A stretch of DNA of 64,000 bases from JAMQPK01 sp035937795 (GTDB lineage Bacteria; Acidobacteriota; Vicinamibacteria; Vicinamibacterales; JAMQPK01): assembly GCA_035937795.1 (NCBI GenBank), contig DASZHO010000109.1, forward strand, positions 1 through 64,000. Direction: 5' to 3'. Position 1 is the stretch's first letter, and each line of letters begins with the position of its first letter. Made by a program: the position numbers and the translations under genes. Below are positions 37,899 to 45,892 of the stretch, in pieces. The notes under the pieces are model-generated. The model had not been told where the DNA came from. It did not search any database and saw nothing but the letters and a program-made list of their open reading frames with translations.

Positions 37899-38519
37899 AT
37901 GAACCGTTCGATGCGATTTCTACTCGTGTTCGCCGGCGTAGCGGCTGTCGTGCCCTCGGTCACGTACGCGCATTTCCGCCTGCTGGAGCCGGCTTCGTGG
38001 ATAGTCGAAGACCAGCGCGGCGATCCGCAGAAGGCAGGCCCGTGTGGCGGCACCAATACCGATTGGGGCAAGCCAACAAACATCATTGGCAAGGCCATGG
38101 GCGGCCAGCCGCTGCACATCAAGGTTCAGGAGACCATCTATCACCCCGGTCACTATCGTGTGGCGTTGGCGGTGAACTCGCCGAATGAGCTGCCGCTCGA
38201 CCCGGTGGCGACGACGAGGGACACCGAGAAGGGGCCGGTGTCGGTGTCGGCGGTCATACAGGATCCGCCGCAGATCCCGGTGATCGCCGATGGCCTGTTC
38301 GTGCATTCCACCCGTCCGACCGGTCCAATGGATCCCTTCGAAACCGATGTCCAGCTGCCGAACATCAGCTGCAGGAAGTGCACGCTGCAGGTGGTGCAGT
38401 TCATGGCCGAGCACGGGATCAATAATCCCGGCAACTTCACCTACCACCACTGCGCGCAGCTGCAGATCACGGCCGATCCGAAGAAACCGCTCGATAAAGG
38501 CTGGCCGGCCGAGCGTTAA
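37899..38519 (+). CDS. SCE4755-type LPMO-like copper protein
   Basis: This 206-residue protein has a 24-residue Sec signal. Cleavage after TYA exposes His25 at the mature N-terminus (HFRLLEPASW), as required for a copper histidine brace. His82/His85 (YHPGHYRVAL) are candidates for the second histidine. Cysteines at CGG, SCRKC and HHC may form disulphides. The layout matches the SCE4755 family of polysaccharide-monooxygenase-like proteins found in myxobacteria and Acidobacteriota. Oxidative cleavage is unproven; some relatives bind copper for other purposes. It lies 63 bases before a TonB receptor and 13 after the transporter. Confidence 0.85.
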   Translation: MNRSMRFLLVFAGVAAVVPSVTYAHFRLLEPASWIVEDQRGDPQKAGPCGGTNTDWGKPTNIIGKAMGGQPLHIKVQETIYHPGHYRVALAVNSPNELPLDPVATTRDTEKGPVSVSAVIQDPPQIPVIADGLFVHSTRPTGPMDPFETDVQLPNISCRKCTLQVVQFMAEHGINNPGNFTYHHCAQLQITADPKKPLDKGWPAER

Positions 38520-38582
38520 GGGGTATGATCCAGCCTTCGCGCCAGTCCAATTCATCGGAGGTCTCAACCCGGGAGGTTTGTG

Positions 38583-41500
38583 ATGGAGCGACGGCTCTGG
38601 AAAGGACTTCTGCTGCTGGTGGTGTGCCTCGTTGCGCTGCCGGGCGTCGTCGCGGCGCAGAGCCAGTTTACAGGCCAGGTGAAAGATGAATCCGGAGCCG
38701 TGCTGCCTGGGGTGACGGTCGAAGCAGCCAGCCCCTCGCTGATCGAAAAGAGCAAGTTATCGGTGACCGATTCGAACGGGCGGTACACGATTCTCGATCT
38801 GCGGCAGGGGACCTACAAAATCACTTTCACGCTCACCGGCTTCGCCACCGTTGTCCGCGACGGTGTGGAGCTCGCCGCCAACTTCGTCTCGACGATCAAC
38901 GCCGACATGAAGGTAGGCGCGCTCGAAGAAACGATCACCGTGTCGGGACAGACGCCGCTCGTCGACGTGACGCAGGCGTCGCGGACCCAGGTCATCACGC
39001 GCGACATCATGGATACGCTGCCGACCACGCGCAATATTCAATCGATCGGGAACCTGGTGCCAGGCGTGCGCATGGGCAACCCCGACATTGGCGGCACCCA
39101 GCAGACCGAGCAGACGCGGCCGCGGGTTCATGGCATCGCGGCCAATAACACCGTCAATTACATCGACGGCATGAACGTGAACAGCCAGGAGGCCTCGCAG
39201 GCCCAGGCGTACGGCAACGACGCCCTCAACGCCGAGGTGACGGTCGTGACCGCGGCGCAGCCGGCCGAGATCCAGTCGGGCGGGATGCGCACCAACACGA
39301 TTCCGAAAGACGGCGGCAACGTGGCGAGCGGCGCCATCTTTCTTGGCGGCAGCGAAAGCAAATGGGAGTCGAACAACATCAATGCGTATTTGAAGAGTCA
39401 GAACATCACGAGCCCGAACGGAATCGCTCACATCCAGAATTTCAACGGCTCGCTCGGCGGCCCGGTGAGAAGGGATCGGCTCTGGTTCTTCCTCGCGGCG
39501 CGCCACGTTTCCACCGACACGACCGTCGCCAACACGCCCGAATACATCCTCGCCCCCAACGGCGACTTCATCCGGAGCGTGCTCGATACGTACGTCAGGG
39601 ACGCGCTCGCCAGGGTCACGTGGCAGATCAGTCAGAACAACAAGCTGGCGTCGTTCTTCCAGCGGATTTTCAAGCGTAAGGGCCACGACTTCACGTTTGG
39701 GACCGACCCGCGTGCCTCCACGTTTCGCGACCCGCACACGGGACATTACGCGCTCGGCAACATCAAGTACACCAACACGCTCTCGAGCAAGATCCTGCTC
39801 GAAGGCGGCTACTCGACCAACTACGCGCACTCGACCCAGAGCAATCGGCCCGAGCGCGACTATCCGCGATATCTGGCAAACGGCCAGATCAACCCGCTAT
39901 GGTTTGCCGACGGCCGCAGGACCGACACTGCACTGAACATCAACCCCGATTGCGCGTATTCGTACGGCTGCACGGGGTGGATGTCCAACGGCGCCGATCA
40001 TCGCGTCGAGGACACGCGGAAGGTGCTGGTGGCGTCGCTGTCCTACGTGACGGGCAGCCACAATATCAAGTTCGGGTTTCAGGACTCGTTCGGACCGGTG
40101 CACGTGTTCGACGACCGGCAGGCCGATCTGCAGGAGAACTTCGTGAACGGCAAGCCGAACTCCGTGACGGTCTACTCGACGCCCGGCAACACCTTCGACC
40201 ACGTGAACTTCGACCTCGGCTACTTCGTTCAGGATTCCTGGACGATCAGGAGATTGACCGTCAGCCCGGGGTTGCGCGTCGATAACTTCAACTCCAAGAT
40301 CGAGGCGACGTCGGTGCCCGCGGGCCGGTTTGTGCCCGCGCGCTATTTCCCCGAGCGCCTCAACGTGCCGAATTGGATCGGTTACACGGCGCCGCGGCTG
40401 AGCGCCGCCTACGACCTTTTTGGCAACGGCCGCACGGCGTTGAAAGCGGCGGTCAGCAAATACTACCAGCCGCTCACCGGAGCCTTCGCCGACACGTACG
40501 CGCCGGGACTGCAGAGTGAAAGTCGCCCGTGGTTCGACTGCCCCATCAATACCGCCGGCACCGGGTGCACCGGCGTCGTGCTGCCCACCAACGGCGACAG
40601 CATCGCCCAGGACAATGAAATCGGCCCGAGCAGCAGCGCCAATTTCGGACTCGGTACCACAAACCGTGATTTTGCCCCGGACATCAAGTGGCTGGCCAAC
40701 TGGGAGACGATGGCGTCGGTGTCGCACCAGCTGTTCTCGCGCCTGTCCGTATCGGCCGCGTACTACCATCGCACCTTCAGCAACCTGACCAATACCGACC
40801 GCACGCAGATCACGGCATCCGACTATTCGTCGTTCACCGCGCCAATGCCGGCCATCACCTCGCCAAACCTTGCCGGCGGCATCGACGCCACGCTGAACGG
40901 CGTCCTCAATCCCAACGAGATCCTCACGATCTACAACCTCGCGCTGGCCAAGCGTTCGGTGTTCGGGACGGCGATTGTCGATAAGAATGCACCGAACGAC
41001 AAATCGATTTACAACGGCGTCGACGTGTTGCTGCAGGGGAGGCTGAAAGGGGGCAGCACGGTGATCGCCAGCTGGACGACCGAGAAGAATGTGTCGGCGT
41101 TCTGCACGAACGTCAACGACCCGAACGGTCCCTTCGTTGCCGACTTGTATACCGGTTCCAACGTGTCCAACGGCGGCCGATTCTGCGACGAGCGGAAATT
41201 CCACATCCCGTGGACCAACGAGTTCAAGCTCGCCGGCAGTTACCCCGTGGCGCTCGGGGTCGAGATCGGCGCGGTCCTGCAGAGCTATGCGGGAACCAGC
41301 CGGACCATCACCTGGTCGCCGCCAACCGGCATCTTCCCAGGCGGCCGTACGAACGCGGAAACCGTCGTGCTGAACCCGCCGGGTTCGTTGTACTATCCCA
41401 GGTACAACCAGCTCGACATGAATTTCAGAAAGAACTTCCGCGCCGGCCGCAAGACGTTCAGCGGGCAGGTCGACCTGTTCAACGCGTTGAACGGCAACGC

Positions 41501-41600
41501 CATCTTCACCAGGAACAACAGCATCGGCAGCTCGCTCGGGCAGGTCACGAGCATTCTGCAGGGACGCATCGTCCGTCTCGCATTTCAGATGAAGTTCTAA
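38583..41600 (+). CDS. Oar-like TonB-dependent outer-membrane receptor
   Basis: This 1005-residue protein has a Sec signal ending at VVAAQ. A carboxypeptidase-regulatory-like domain (GAVLPGVTVEAASPSLIEKS, GRYTILDLRQGTYKITF) follows. The EETITVSGQTPLVDV linker leads to the plug (PTTRNIQSIGNLVPGVRMG, NTIPKDGGNVASG) and a large barrel ending in Phe (LAFQMKF). It contains the block TNGDSIAQDNEIGPSSSANF shared with two other receptors here. GGGAGG precedes ATG 38583 (GTG 38580 is possible), and TATGAT at 38524 could be a -10. It lies between an LPMO-like gene and a Tat-exported propeller, suggesting uptake of a product of extracellular degradation. Confidence 0.92.
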   Translation: MERRLWKGLLLLVVCLVALPGVVAAQSQFTGQVKDESGAVLPGVTVEAASPSLIEKSKLSVTDSNGRYTILDLRQGTYKITFTLTGFATVVRDGVELAANFVSTINADMKVGALEETITVSGQTPLVDVTQASRTQVITRDIMDTLPTTRNIQSIGNLVPGVRMGNPDIGGTQQTEQTRPRVHGIAANNTVNYIDGMNVNSQEASQAQAYGNDALNAEVTVVTAAQPAEIQSGGMRTNTIPKDGGNVASGAIFLGGSESKWESNNINAYLKSQNITSPNGIAHIQNFNGSLGGPVRRDRLWFFLAARHVSTDTTVANTPEYILAPNGDFIRSVLDTYVRDALARVTWQISQNNKLASFFQRIFKRKGHDFTFGTDPRASTFRDPHTGHYALGNIKYTNTLSSKILLEGGYSTNYAHSTQSNRPERDYPRYLANGQINPLWFADGRRTDTALNINPDCAYSYGCTGWMSNGADHRVEDTRKVLVASLSYVTGSHNIKFGFQDSFGPVHVFDDRQADLQENFVNGKPNSVTVYSTPGNTFDHVNFDLGYFVQDSWTIRRLTVSPGLRVDNFNSKIEATSVPAGRFVPARYFPERLNVPNWIGYTAPRLSAAYDLFGNGRTALKAAVSKYYQPLTGAFADTYAPGLQSESRPWFDCPINTAGTGCTGVVLPTNGDSIAQDNEIGPSSSANFGLGTTNRDFAPDIKWLANWETMASVSHQLFSRLSVSAAYYHRTFSNLTNTDRTQITASDYSSFTAPMPAITSPNLAGGIDATLNGVLNPNEILTIYNLALAKRSVFGTAIVDKNAPNDKSIYNGVDVLLQGRLKGGSTVIASWTTEKNVSAFCTNVNDPNGPFVADLYTGSNVSNGGRFCDERKFHIPWTNEFKLAGSYPVALGVEIGAVLQSYAGTSRTITWSPPTGIFPGGRTNAETVVLNPPGSLYYPRYNQLDMNFRKNFRAGRKTFSGQVDLFNALNGNAIFTRNNSIGSSLGQVTSILQGRIVRLAFQMKF

Positions 41601-41610
41601 GGAGGATTCG

Positions 41611-42417
41611 ATGTTCAAGGAAACAAGCGTGTCCCGGCGGGCGTTTCTGACAGGCGTCGCCGGCGTCGTCGCGGTCCCGAGCTTCATGCGCGCCGCGGCC
41701 TCCGGCAGTGAAGTGCCGTTGATTGCAAAGAAGGTCGAGAAGCTCTACAAGATCGAGGGCTCGACCCAACCCAATGACATGCAGTTCGTGCCGCAAGGCC
41801 TCTGGGTGCTGGATCAGAAGGATCCGAACAAGGCGTTCCTGGTGAAGCCGGAAGACGGCTCGGTCATCAAGGTACTGCAGACAGAATCGATTCACGGCAG
41901 CGGCATCACGCTCGGCAACGGAGCGCTCTGGATCACGTCGACCAAGATGGCCGATCCGAAGATTCCGCCGCGCACGTTGAAAGTCGATCCAAACACCGGC
42001 AAGACGCTCAACTCGTGGGTCACGCCGGGGTCGGGATATTACGGCGCGGTCACCGCCGACCGGGGCTCCCCGTCGGGCGGCCACGGCATCAAGTGGGTCG
42101 ACGGCAAGTACTGGATGGCGGTGCCGGCGGCGAGCAAAATCTTTCTGATGGAGCCCGAAACGGGACAGATTGTCCGGAGCATTCCCGGCCCTGGCACGAC
42201 GCAGCGCACGCACGGGCTGGCCTGGGACAAGGGCATGCTGTGGTGCATCAACTCGGACGATTACGCAATTTACAAGCTCGATCCGAAAGACGGCAGGGCC
42301 GTCGCGAAGATCCAGTTGAGCAAGAGCGACCCGGCACCGCACGGCCTCGACATGGATGCCAAGGGGAATCTGTGGTACTGCGATGCCGGCTCCGCGTGGG
42401 TGTGCCGGCTGTCGTAG
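41611..42417 (+). CDS. Tat-exported beta-propeller protein
   Basis: This 268-residue protein begins with a twin-arginine signal (SVSRRAFLTGVAGVVAVP). Repeats of six-bladed propeller type follow: DMQFVPQGLWVLDQKDPN, GITLGNGALWITSTKM, GGHGIKWVDGKYWMAVPA, HGLAWDKGMLWCINSDDY and HGLDMDAKGNLWYCDAGS. Strongly conserved H-G-x-x-(W/M)-D turns could coordinate a central metal, as in SMP-30/lactonase-like folds. AGGAGG lies before the ATG, 10 bases after the receptor stop, so both are probably on one transcript. Periplasmic, cofactor-bearing export is suggested by the Tat route; the reaction is unknown. Confidence 0.85.
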   Translation: MFKETSVSRRAFLTGVAGVVAVPSFMRAAASGSEVPLIAKKVEKLYKIEGSTQPNDMQFVPQGLWVLDQKDPNKAFLVKPEDGSVIKVLQTESIHGSGITLGNGALWITSTKMADPKIPPRTLKVDPNTGKTLNSWVTPGSGYYGAVTADRGSPSGGHGIKWVDGKYWMAVPAASKIFLMEPETGQIVRSIPGPGTTQRTHGLAWDKGMLWCINSDDYAIYKLDPKDGRAVAKIQLSKSDPAPHGLDMDAKGNLWYCDAGSAWVCRLS

Positions 42418-42432
42418 AGACGACACTTCAGT

Positions 42433-42464
42433 CGACAGGCGGGTTCTCTACGGCCCGCCTGTCG
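42433..42464 (+). terminator. Hairpin after the TonB receptor/propeller unit
   Basis: An 11-bp perfect stem (CGACAGGCGGG at 42433-42443 with CCCGCCTGTCG at 42454-42464) has a 10-base loop. It sits between the propeller stop and a probable promoter at 42472. The following TCTCCT is only weakly T-rich, but position and strength favour termination. Confidence 0.6.
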
Positions 42465-42471
42465 TCTCCTG

Positions 42472-42477
42472 TAGAAT
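42472..42477 (+). promoter_or_regulatory. -10-like TAGAAT giving a probable leaderless mRNA
   Basis: TAGAAT ends nine bases before the ATG at 42487. The bases between (CCGCTCCTT) contain no Shine-Dalgarno. A terminator hairpin lies directly upstream. Confidence 0.45.
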
Positions 42478-42486
42478 CCGCTCCTT

Positions 42487-42843
42487 ATGATCCACGTCAT
42501 CGCAACGGTCGAGCTGCGTCCTGGTACCCGCAACAGGTTTCTCACCGAATTCTCCCGGCTCGGGCCCCAAGTACAGGCCGAAGACGGCTGCATCGAGTAC
42601 GGCGCCGCGGTCGATCTGGCCAGCGGGGTTGGCGCGCAGCCGCCTCTTCGCCCGGATACCGTCATCATCGTGGAACGATGGACGAACCTGCGGGCGCTGG
42701 AATCGCATCTCGCCGCCCCTCACATGGGGCCGTATCGGGATCGTGTGAAGGACTTCGTCGTCAAGGCGACCATCCAGGTGCTCGAACCAGTCGATTCAGC
42801 CGCCATCGCCGGCCGTGCCGTCGGTGAAGTGACCGGGGAATAG
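42487..42843 (+). CDS. ABM-family quinol monooxygenase-like protein (YgiN type)
   Basis: This 118-residue dimeric ferredoxin-like alpha/beta-barrel belongs to the antibiotic-biosynthesis monooxygenase family. VIATVELRPGTRNRFLTEFS is the first strand and helix, with a Cys in EDGCIEYGAAVD, and VIIVERWTNLRALESHLAAPHM is the conserved second half. Relatives such as YgiN oxidise quinols without cofactors. It is cytoplasmic. No Shine-Dalgarno is seen and a -10-like hexamer lies just upstream, so the mRNA may lack a leader. It is followed after 10 bases by the SGNH hydrolase. Confidence 0.87.
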   Translation: MIHVIATVELRPGTRNRFLTEFSRLGPQVQAEDGCIEYGAAVDLASGVGAQPPLRPDTVIIVERWTNLRALESHLAAPHMGPYRDRVKDFVVKATIQVLEPVDSAAIAGRAVGEVTGE

Positions 42844-42853
42844 TGAGAGGAAC

Positions 42854-44122
42854 ATGAAAAGCCGAGTTGCGTTGCTCGTCATCGTGCTGGCCCTTGGTGA
42901 CACCGCTTTGGCCCAACGGGGCAGCGAGCATTGGGTGGGAACGTGGGCGGCGGCCGAGGTGGGCCGCCCCAGAACGCCGCCGACGCCGCTTCCGAATGCG
43001 CCGGGACAACCGCCGCCCGCGACGCCTGCGCCCTTCGTGCAATTTGATAATCAGACGCTGCGGCAGATCGTCCGGACCAGCATCGGCGGCTCGCGCGTCC
43101 GCATTGTTCTGAGCAACATCTTCGGCACCGCGCCCCTCTCGATTGGCGCGGCGCACATCGCGCTGCGCGACAAGGAATCGGCGATTGTTCCGCAATCGGA
43201 TCGCGCCCTGGCGTTCAGCGGAAGCCCGGAGGTGAGGATTCCCGCAGGAGCCATGATCGTGAGCGATCCGGTCGAGCTTGCCGTGCCGCCGCTCGGCGAC
43301 GTGGCGGTCGATCTCTATCTGCCGGGCCGGACCGACGCCCCCTCGCCGGTGACCATGCATACCGGGGCGTCGCAGACCAGCTACGTGTCCGCCGCTGGAA
43401 ATCATGCCGGCGAGCCGGTATTGACCGCCTTCACGAAGAGCCAGTCGTGGTTTCTGATCGCGCGCGTGGAGGTGATGTCGACCGCGGGCGCTGTCGTGGC
43501 GTTCGGCGATTCGATCACCGACGGCGCCCGTTCGACGCCGGATACCAACAACCGGTGGCCCGATCAGCTCGCGCGGCGGCTGAGCGCATCCAATCTTGCG
43601 AAGCTCGCCGTGCTGAACGCCGGCATCGGAGGGAATCGGCTGCTGACCGATGGTGTCTACAGCTCCGGTGTGAATGCGCTCGCGCGCTTCGAGCACCAGG
43701 CGCTGGAGCAGACGGGCGTGACGCACGTGATTGTGCTCGAGGGCATCAACGACATCGGCTACGCATTCCACGACGCTGCGCCCGGCGGGGCCGAGTTGAT
43801 TGCCGCCCACCGGCAGATGATCGAACGCGCGCATACGCGCGGCTTGAAGATCTTCGGCGCCACGCTGACGCCGTTCGAGGGGTCCGCGCGGTTTTCGGTG
43901 GAAGGGGAAGCCAAGCGCGAGGCGCTGAACGAGTGGATCCGTACGTCCAAGGTGTACGACGGCGTGGTCGATTTCGACGCCGCGACACGGGATCCCGATC
44001 AGCCGAAGCGGTTCAAGGCGGAGTTCGACTCGGGCGACCATCTGCACCCGAACGACGCCGGCTACACCGCGATGGGCAACGCGATTGACCTGTCGCTGTT
44101 TCAGCCTGGAAAAACGAAATGA
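42854..44122 (+). CDS. Exported SGNH/GDSL hydrolase
   Basis: This 422-residue protein has a Sec signal ending at TALAQ. An N-terminal beta-rich part (residues 25-200) with WVGTWAAA and VRTSIGGSRVRIVLSN is typical of exported GDSL esterases of this class. The SGNH domain has block I GDS220ITDG, block II GIGGNR, block III EGINDIG and block V Asp395-H-L-His398. Likely an esterase, for example removing acetyl groups from polysaccharide. GAGAGGAA precedes the ATG. The Pro-rich insert PTPLPNAPGQPPPATPAP near residue 45 may be a linker. Substrate unknown. Confidence 0.9.
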   Translation: MKSRVALLVIVLALGDTALAQRGSEHWVGTWAAAEVGRPRTPPTPLPNAPGQPPPATPAPFVQFDNQTLRQIVRTSIGGSRVRIVLSNIFGTAPLSIGAAHIALRDKESAIVPQSDRALAFSGSPEVRIPAGAMIVSDPVELAVPPLGDVAVDLYLPGRTDAPSPVTMHTGASQTSYVSAAGNHAGEPVLTAFTKSQSWFLIARVEVMSTAGAVVAFGDSITDGARSTPDTNNRWPDQLARRLSASNLAKLAVLNAGIGGNRLLTDGVYSSGVNALARFEHQALEQTGVTHVIVLEGINDIGYAFHDAAPGGAELIAAHRQMIERAHTRGLKIFGATLTPFEGSARFSVEGEAKREALNEWIRTSKVYDGVVDFDAATRDPDQPKRFKAEFDSGDHLHPNDAGYTAMGNAIDLSLFQPGKTK

Positions 44123-44156
44123 GCGGCGCCGGCGCCCATCCCGCCACGGCCGGGTA

Positions 44157-44873
44157 ATGCCGAGCGCCATACCCAGGGGTCTTCTGCTGGATCTCGACGA
44201 CACGATTCTCGACGACAGCAGCACCATCGCGGAGTGTTGGCGTCAGGCCTGCGAAGCGCACCGGGACCAATGTGCTGGATTGGATTCAGGCGTCCTCTAC
44301 CACGTCATCAGAGAAACGGGCGAGTGGTTCTGGGCCGATGCCGAACGTCACCGGCGGGGCCGGTTGGACCTCGACGCGGCACGCCGCGAAGTCGTTGGGC
44401 TTGCGCTGGCCAGACTGGGCGTCGACAAGCCGGAGCTCGCCGCGAAGATTGCGGGCGTCTACGGCCGCGAACGCGAAGCGGGAATGCAGCCGCTGCCCGA
44501 CGCCATCGATACCGTTCGCCGTCTCCGGGAAGCCGGCTGCCGCCTGGCCCTGCTCACCAACGGCGCCGGCGCTGCGCAACGCCGCAAGATCGTGCGCTTC
44601 GGCTTGAGCGATTTGTTCGACGCCATTCTCGTCGAAGGAGAGGTTGGCTACGGCAAGCCCGACGAGCGGATCTATCGTCTGGCGCTGGAAGCGCTGGCCG
44701 TTGATCCCCAGGATGCGTGGATGGCCGGAGACAACCTGGAATGGGACGTGGCGGCGCCGCAGAAAATCGGGTTGTTTGCCGTCTGGATCGACGGCACAGG
44801 CAAGGGTCTGCCACCCTCGAGCGGCGTTCGCCCGGATCGGATCGTGAGAACGCTGTCGGAACTGATGAAGTAA
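44157..44873 (+). CDS. HAD-superfamily phosphatase (YjjG-like)
   Basis: This 238-residue cytoplasmic hydrolase has motif I GLLLDLDDTILDD (first Asp is the nucleophile), motif II LALLTNGAG, motif III Lys in VGYGKPDERIYR and motif IV WMAGDNLEWDVAAPQ. A helical C1 cap lies between motifs I and II. This type includes pyrimidine nucleotidases and other small-phosphoester phosphatases. The start at ATG 44157 is uncertain, because no good ribosome site is seen; upstream in-frame sequence overlaps the SGNH gene and was rejected. Confidence 0.87.
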   Translation: MPSAIPRGLLLDLDDTILDDSSTIAECWRQACEAHRDQCAGLDSGVLYHVIRETGEWFWADAERHRRGRLDLDAARREVVGLALARLGVDKPELAAKIAGVYGREREAGMQPLPDAIDTVRRLREAGCRLALLTNGAGAAQRRKIVRFGLSDLFDAILVEGEVGYGKPDERIYRLALEALAVDPQDAWMAGDNLEWDVAAPQKIGLFAVWIDGTGKGLPPSSGVRPDRIVRTLSELMK

Positions 44874-44876
44874 GAT
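44871..44876 (+). promoter_or_regulatory. -10-like TAAGAT giving a probable leaderless mRNA
   Basis: TAAGAT overlaps the HAD gene stop and ends nine bases before the ATG at 44886. The intervening TTTTCCGCG has no Shine-Dalgarno. Confidence 0.4.
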
Positions 44877-44885
44877 TTTTCCGCG

Positions 44886-45434
44886 ATGAGCTCGAATATC
44901 CGCCTCGCGACGGAGAACGATGCCGGCGCGGTCGCGGCCATCTACGCGCCATTCTGCGGCGTCAGCGTAGTCTCGTTCGAGGTGGCCGCGCCGTCCGATA
45001 GCGACATGGCCGGCCGGATTCGGGCGGTCTCCGAGAAGTGGCCCTGGCTCGTGCTGGACGACGACGGGGCGATCGCCGGATACGCGTATGCCAGCCGGCA
45101 TCGCGATCGGGCGGCGTATCAATGGACCGTCGACACGGCCGTCTATGTCGGCGAGGGTTATCGCGGACGGGGCGTTGGCCGCTCGTTGTACACCGCCTTG
45201 TTCGAGCTGCTGCGATCGCAGGGATATTTCAAGGCGTGCGCCGGCATCGCGCTGCCAAACCCCGCGAGCGTCGCCCTGCACGAGGCGGTCGGTTTCACGC
45301 TCGTGGGCGTCTACCGCGGCATCGGGTACAAGCTGGGCGCCTGGCGCGACGTCGCCTGGTACGAGCTGGCGCTGCAACCGGAGCGCGAGAATCCGCCTCC
45401 GCCCACGCCAATCTCTGGCTTGAAGGCGTCGTGA
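44886..45434 (+). CDS. GNAT N-acetyltransferase, phosphinothricin acetyltransferase-like
   Basis: This 182-residue acetyl-CoA-dependent enzyme matches the PAT/YwnH group. It has IRLATENDAGAVAAIYAPFC, SVVSFEVAAPS, WLVLDDDGAIAGYAYAS, and the acetyl-CoA loop GYRGRGVGRSLY, followed by ALPNPASVALHEAVGFTLVG and YRGIGYKLGAWRDVAWYEL. Such enzymes acetylate amino acids or toxic analogues such as methionine sulfoximine. It is cytoplasmic. The N-terminus has no Shine-Dalgarno, and a TAAGAT lies just upstream. OsmC follows after 18 bases. The acceptor is unproven. Confidence 0.9.
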   Translation: MSSNIRLATENDAGAVAAIYAPFCGVSVVSFEVAAPSDSDMAGRIRAVSEKWPWLVLDDDGAIAGYAYASRHRDRAAYQWTVDTAVYVGEGYRGRGVGRSLYTALFELLRSQGYFKACAGIALPNPASVALHEAVGFTLVGVYRGIGYKLGAWRDVAWYELALQPERENPPPPTPISGLKAS

Positions 45435-45452
45435 CGGCGTAAGGAGCGTGAC

Positions 45453-45866
45453 GTGGCGCGAACGCTGGAAGTGCAGGTAGAACAGGTCGGCCCGGCGACC
45501 GGCAAAGGGATCGCCCGCCATCATACGGTCTTCATCGACCGGCCCACGGACAAGGGCGGCGAAGACCGCGGCCCGCTCGGAGGCGAGCTGCTGTTGCTGT
45601 CGCTCGGGGGCTGCTTTCTGAGCACCCTGCTCGCCGCCATCCGCACCCGCTCGGCGGAGGTGTCGAACATCCGCATCACCGTCATTGCCACCGTCGGCGG
45701 GGTGCCCGAACGGGTGGAGGCGATGACCCTGCGCGTGACCGCGAGCTACAGCGACGGCGAGCTGATGCGCAGACTGGTCGATATGGCCGAGCGCGGCTGT
45801 CTGGTGACCAACACCCTGAAGCCGGCGATGGCGATCACGATCGTGCTCGAAAATTCTTCACAATAA
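45453..45866 (+). CDS. OsmC family protein
   Basis: This 137-residue protein has the OsmC/Ohr fold: DRGPLGGELLLLSLGGCFLS carries the first Cys, and MAERGCLVTNTLKPAM the second. The two Cys would form the peroxidase pair that reduces organic hydroperoxides using dihydrolipoamide or other thiols. The first motif is slightly divergent (GGxL-LSLGGC), nearer the OsmC than the Ohr branch. It starts with GTG after AAGGAG at 45441-45446. It is probably co-transcribed with the acetyltransferase gene. Confidence 0.88.
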   Translation: MARTLEVQVEQVGPATGKGIARHHTVFIDRPTDKGGEDRGPLGGELLLLSLGGCFLSTLLAAIRTRSAEVSNIRITVIATVGGVPERVEAMTLRVTASYSDGELMRRLVDMAERGCLVTNTLKPAMAITIVLENSSQ

Positions 45867-45892
45867 CCGTATTCTTTCCGCGGGGGGTGGTC

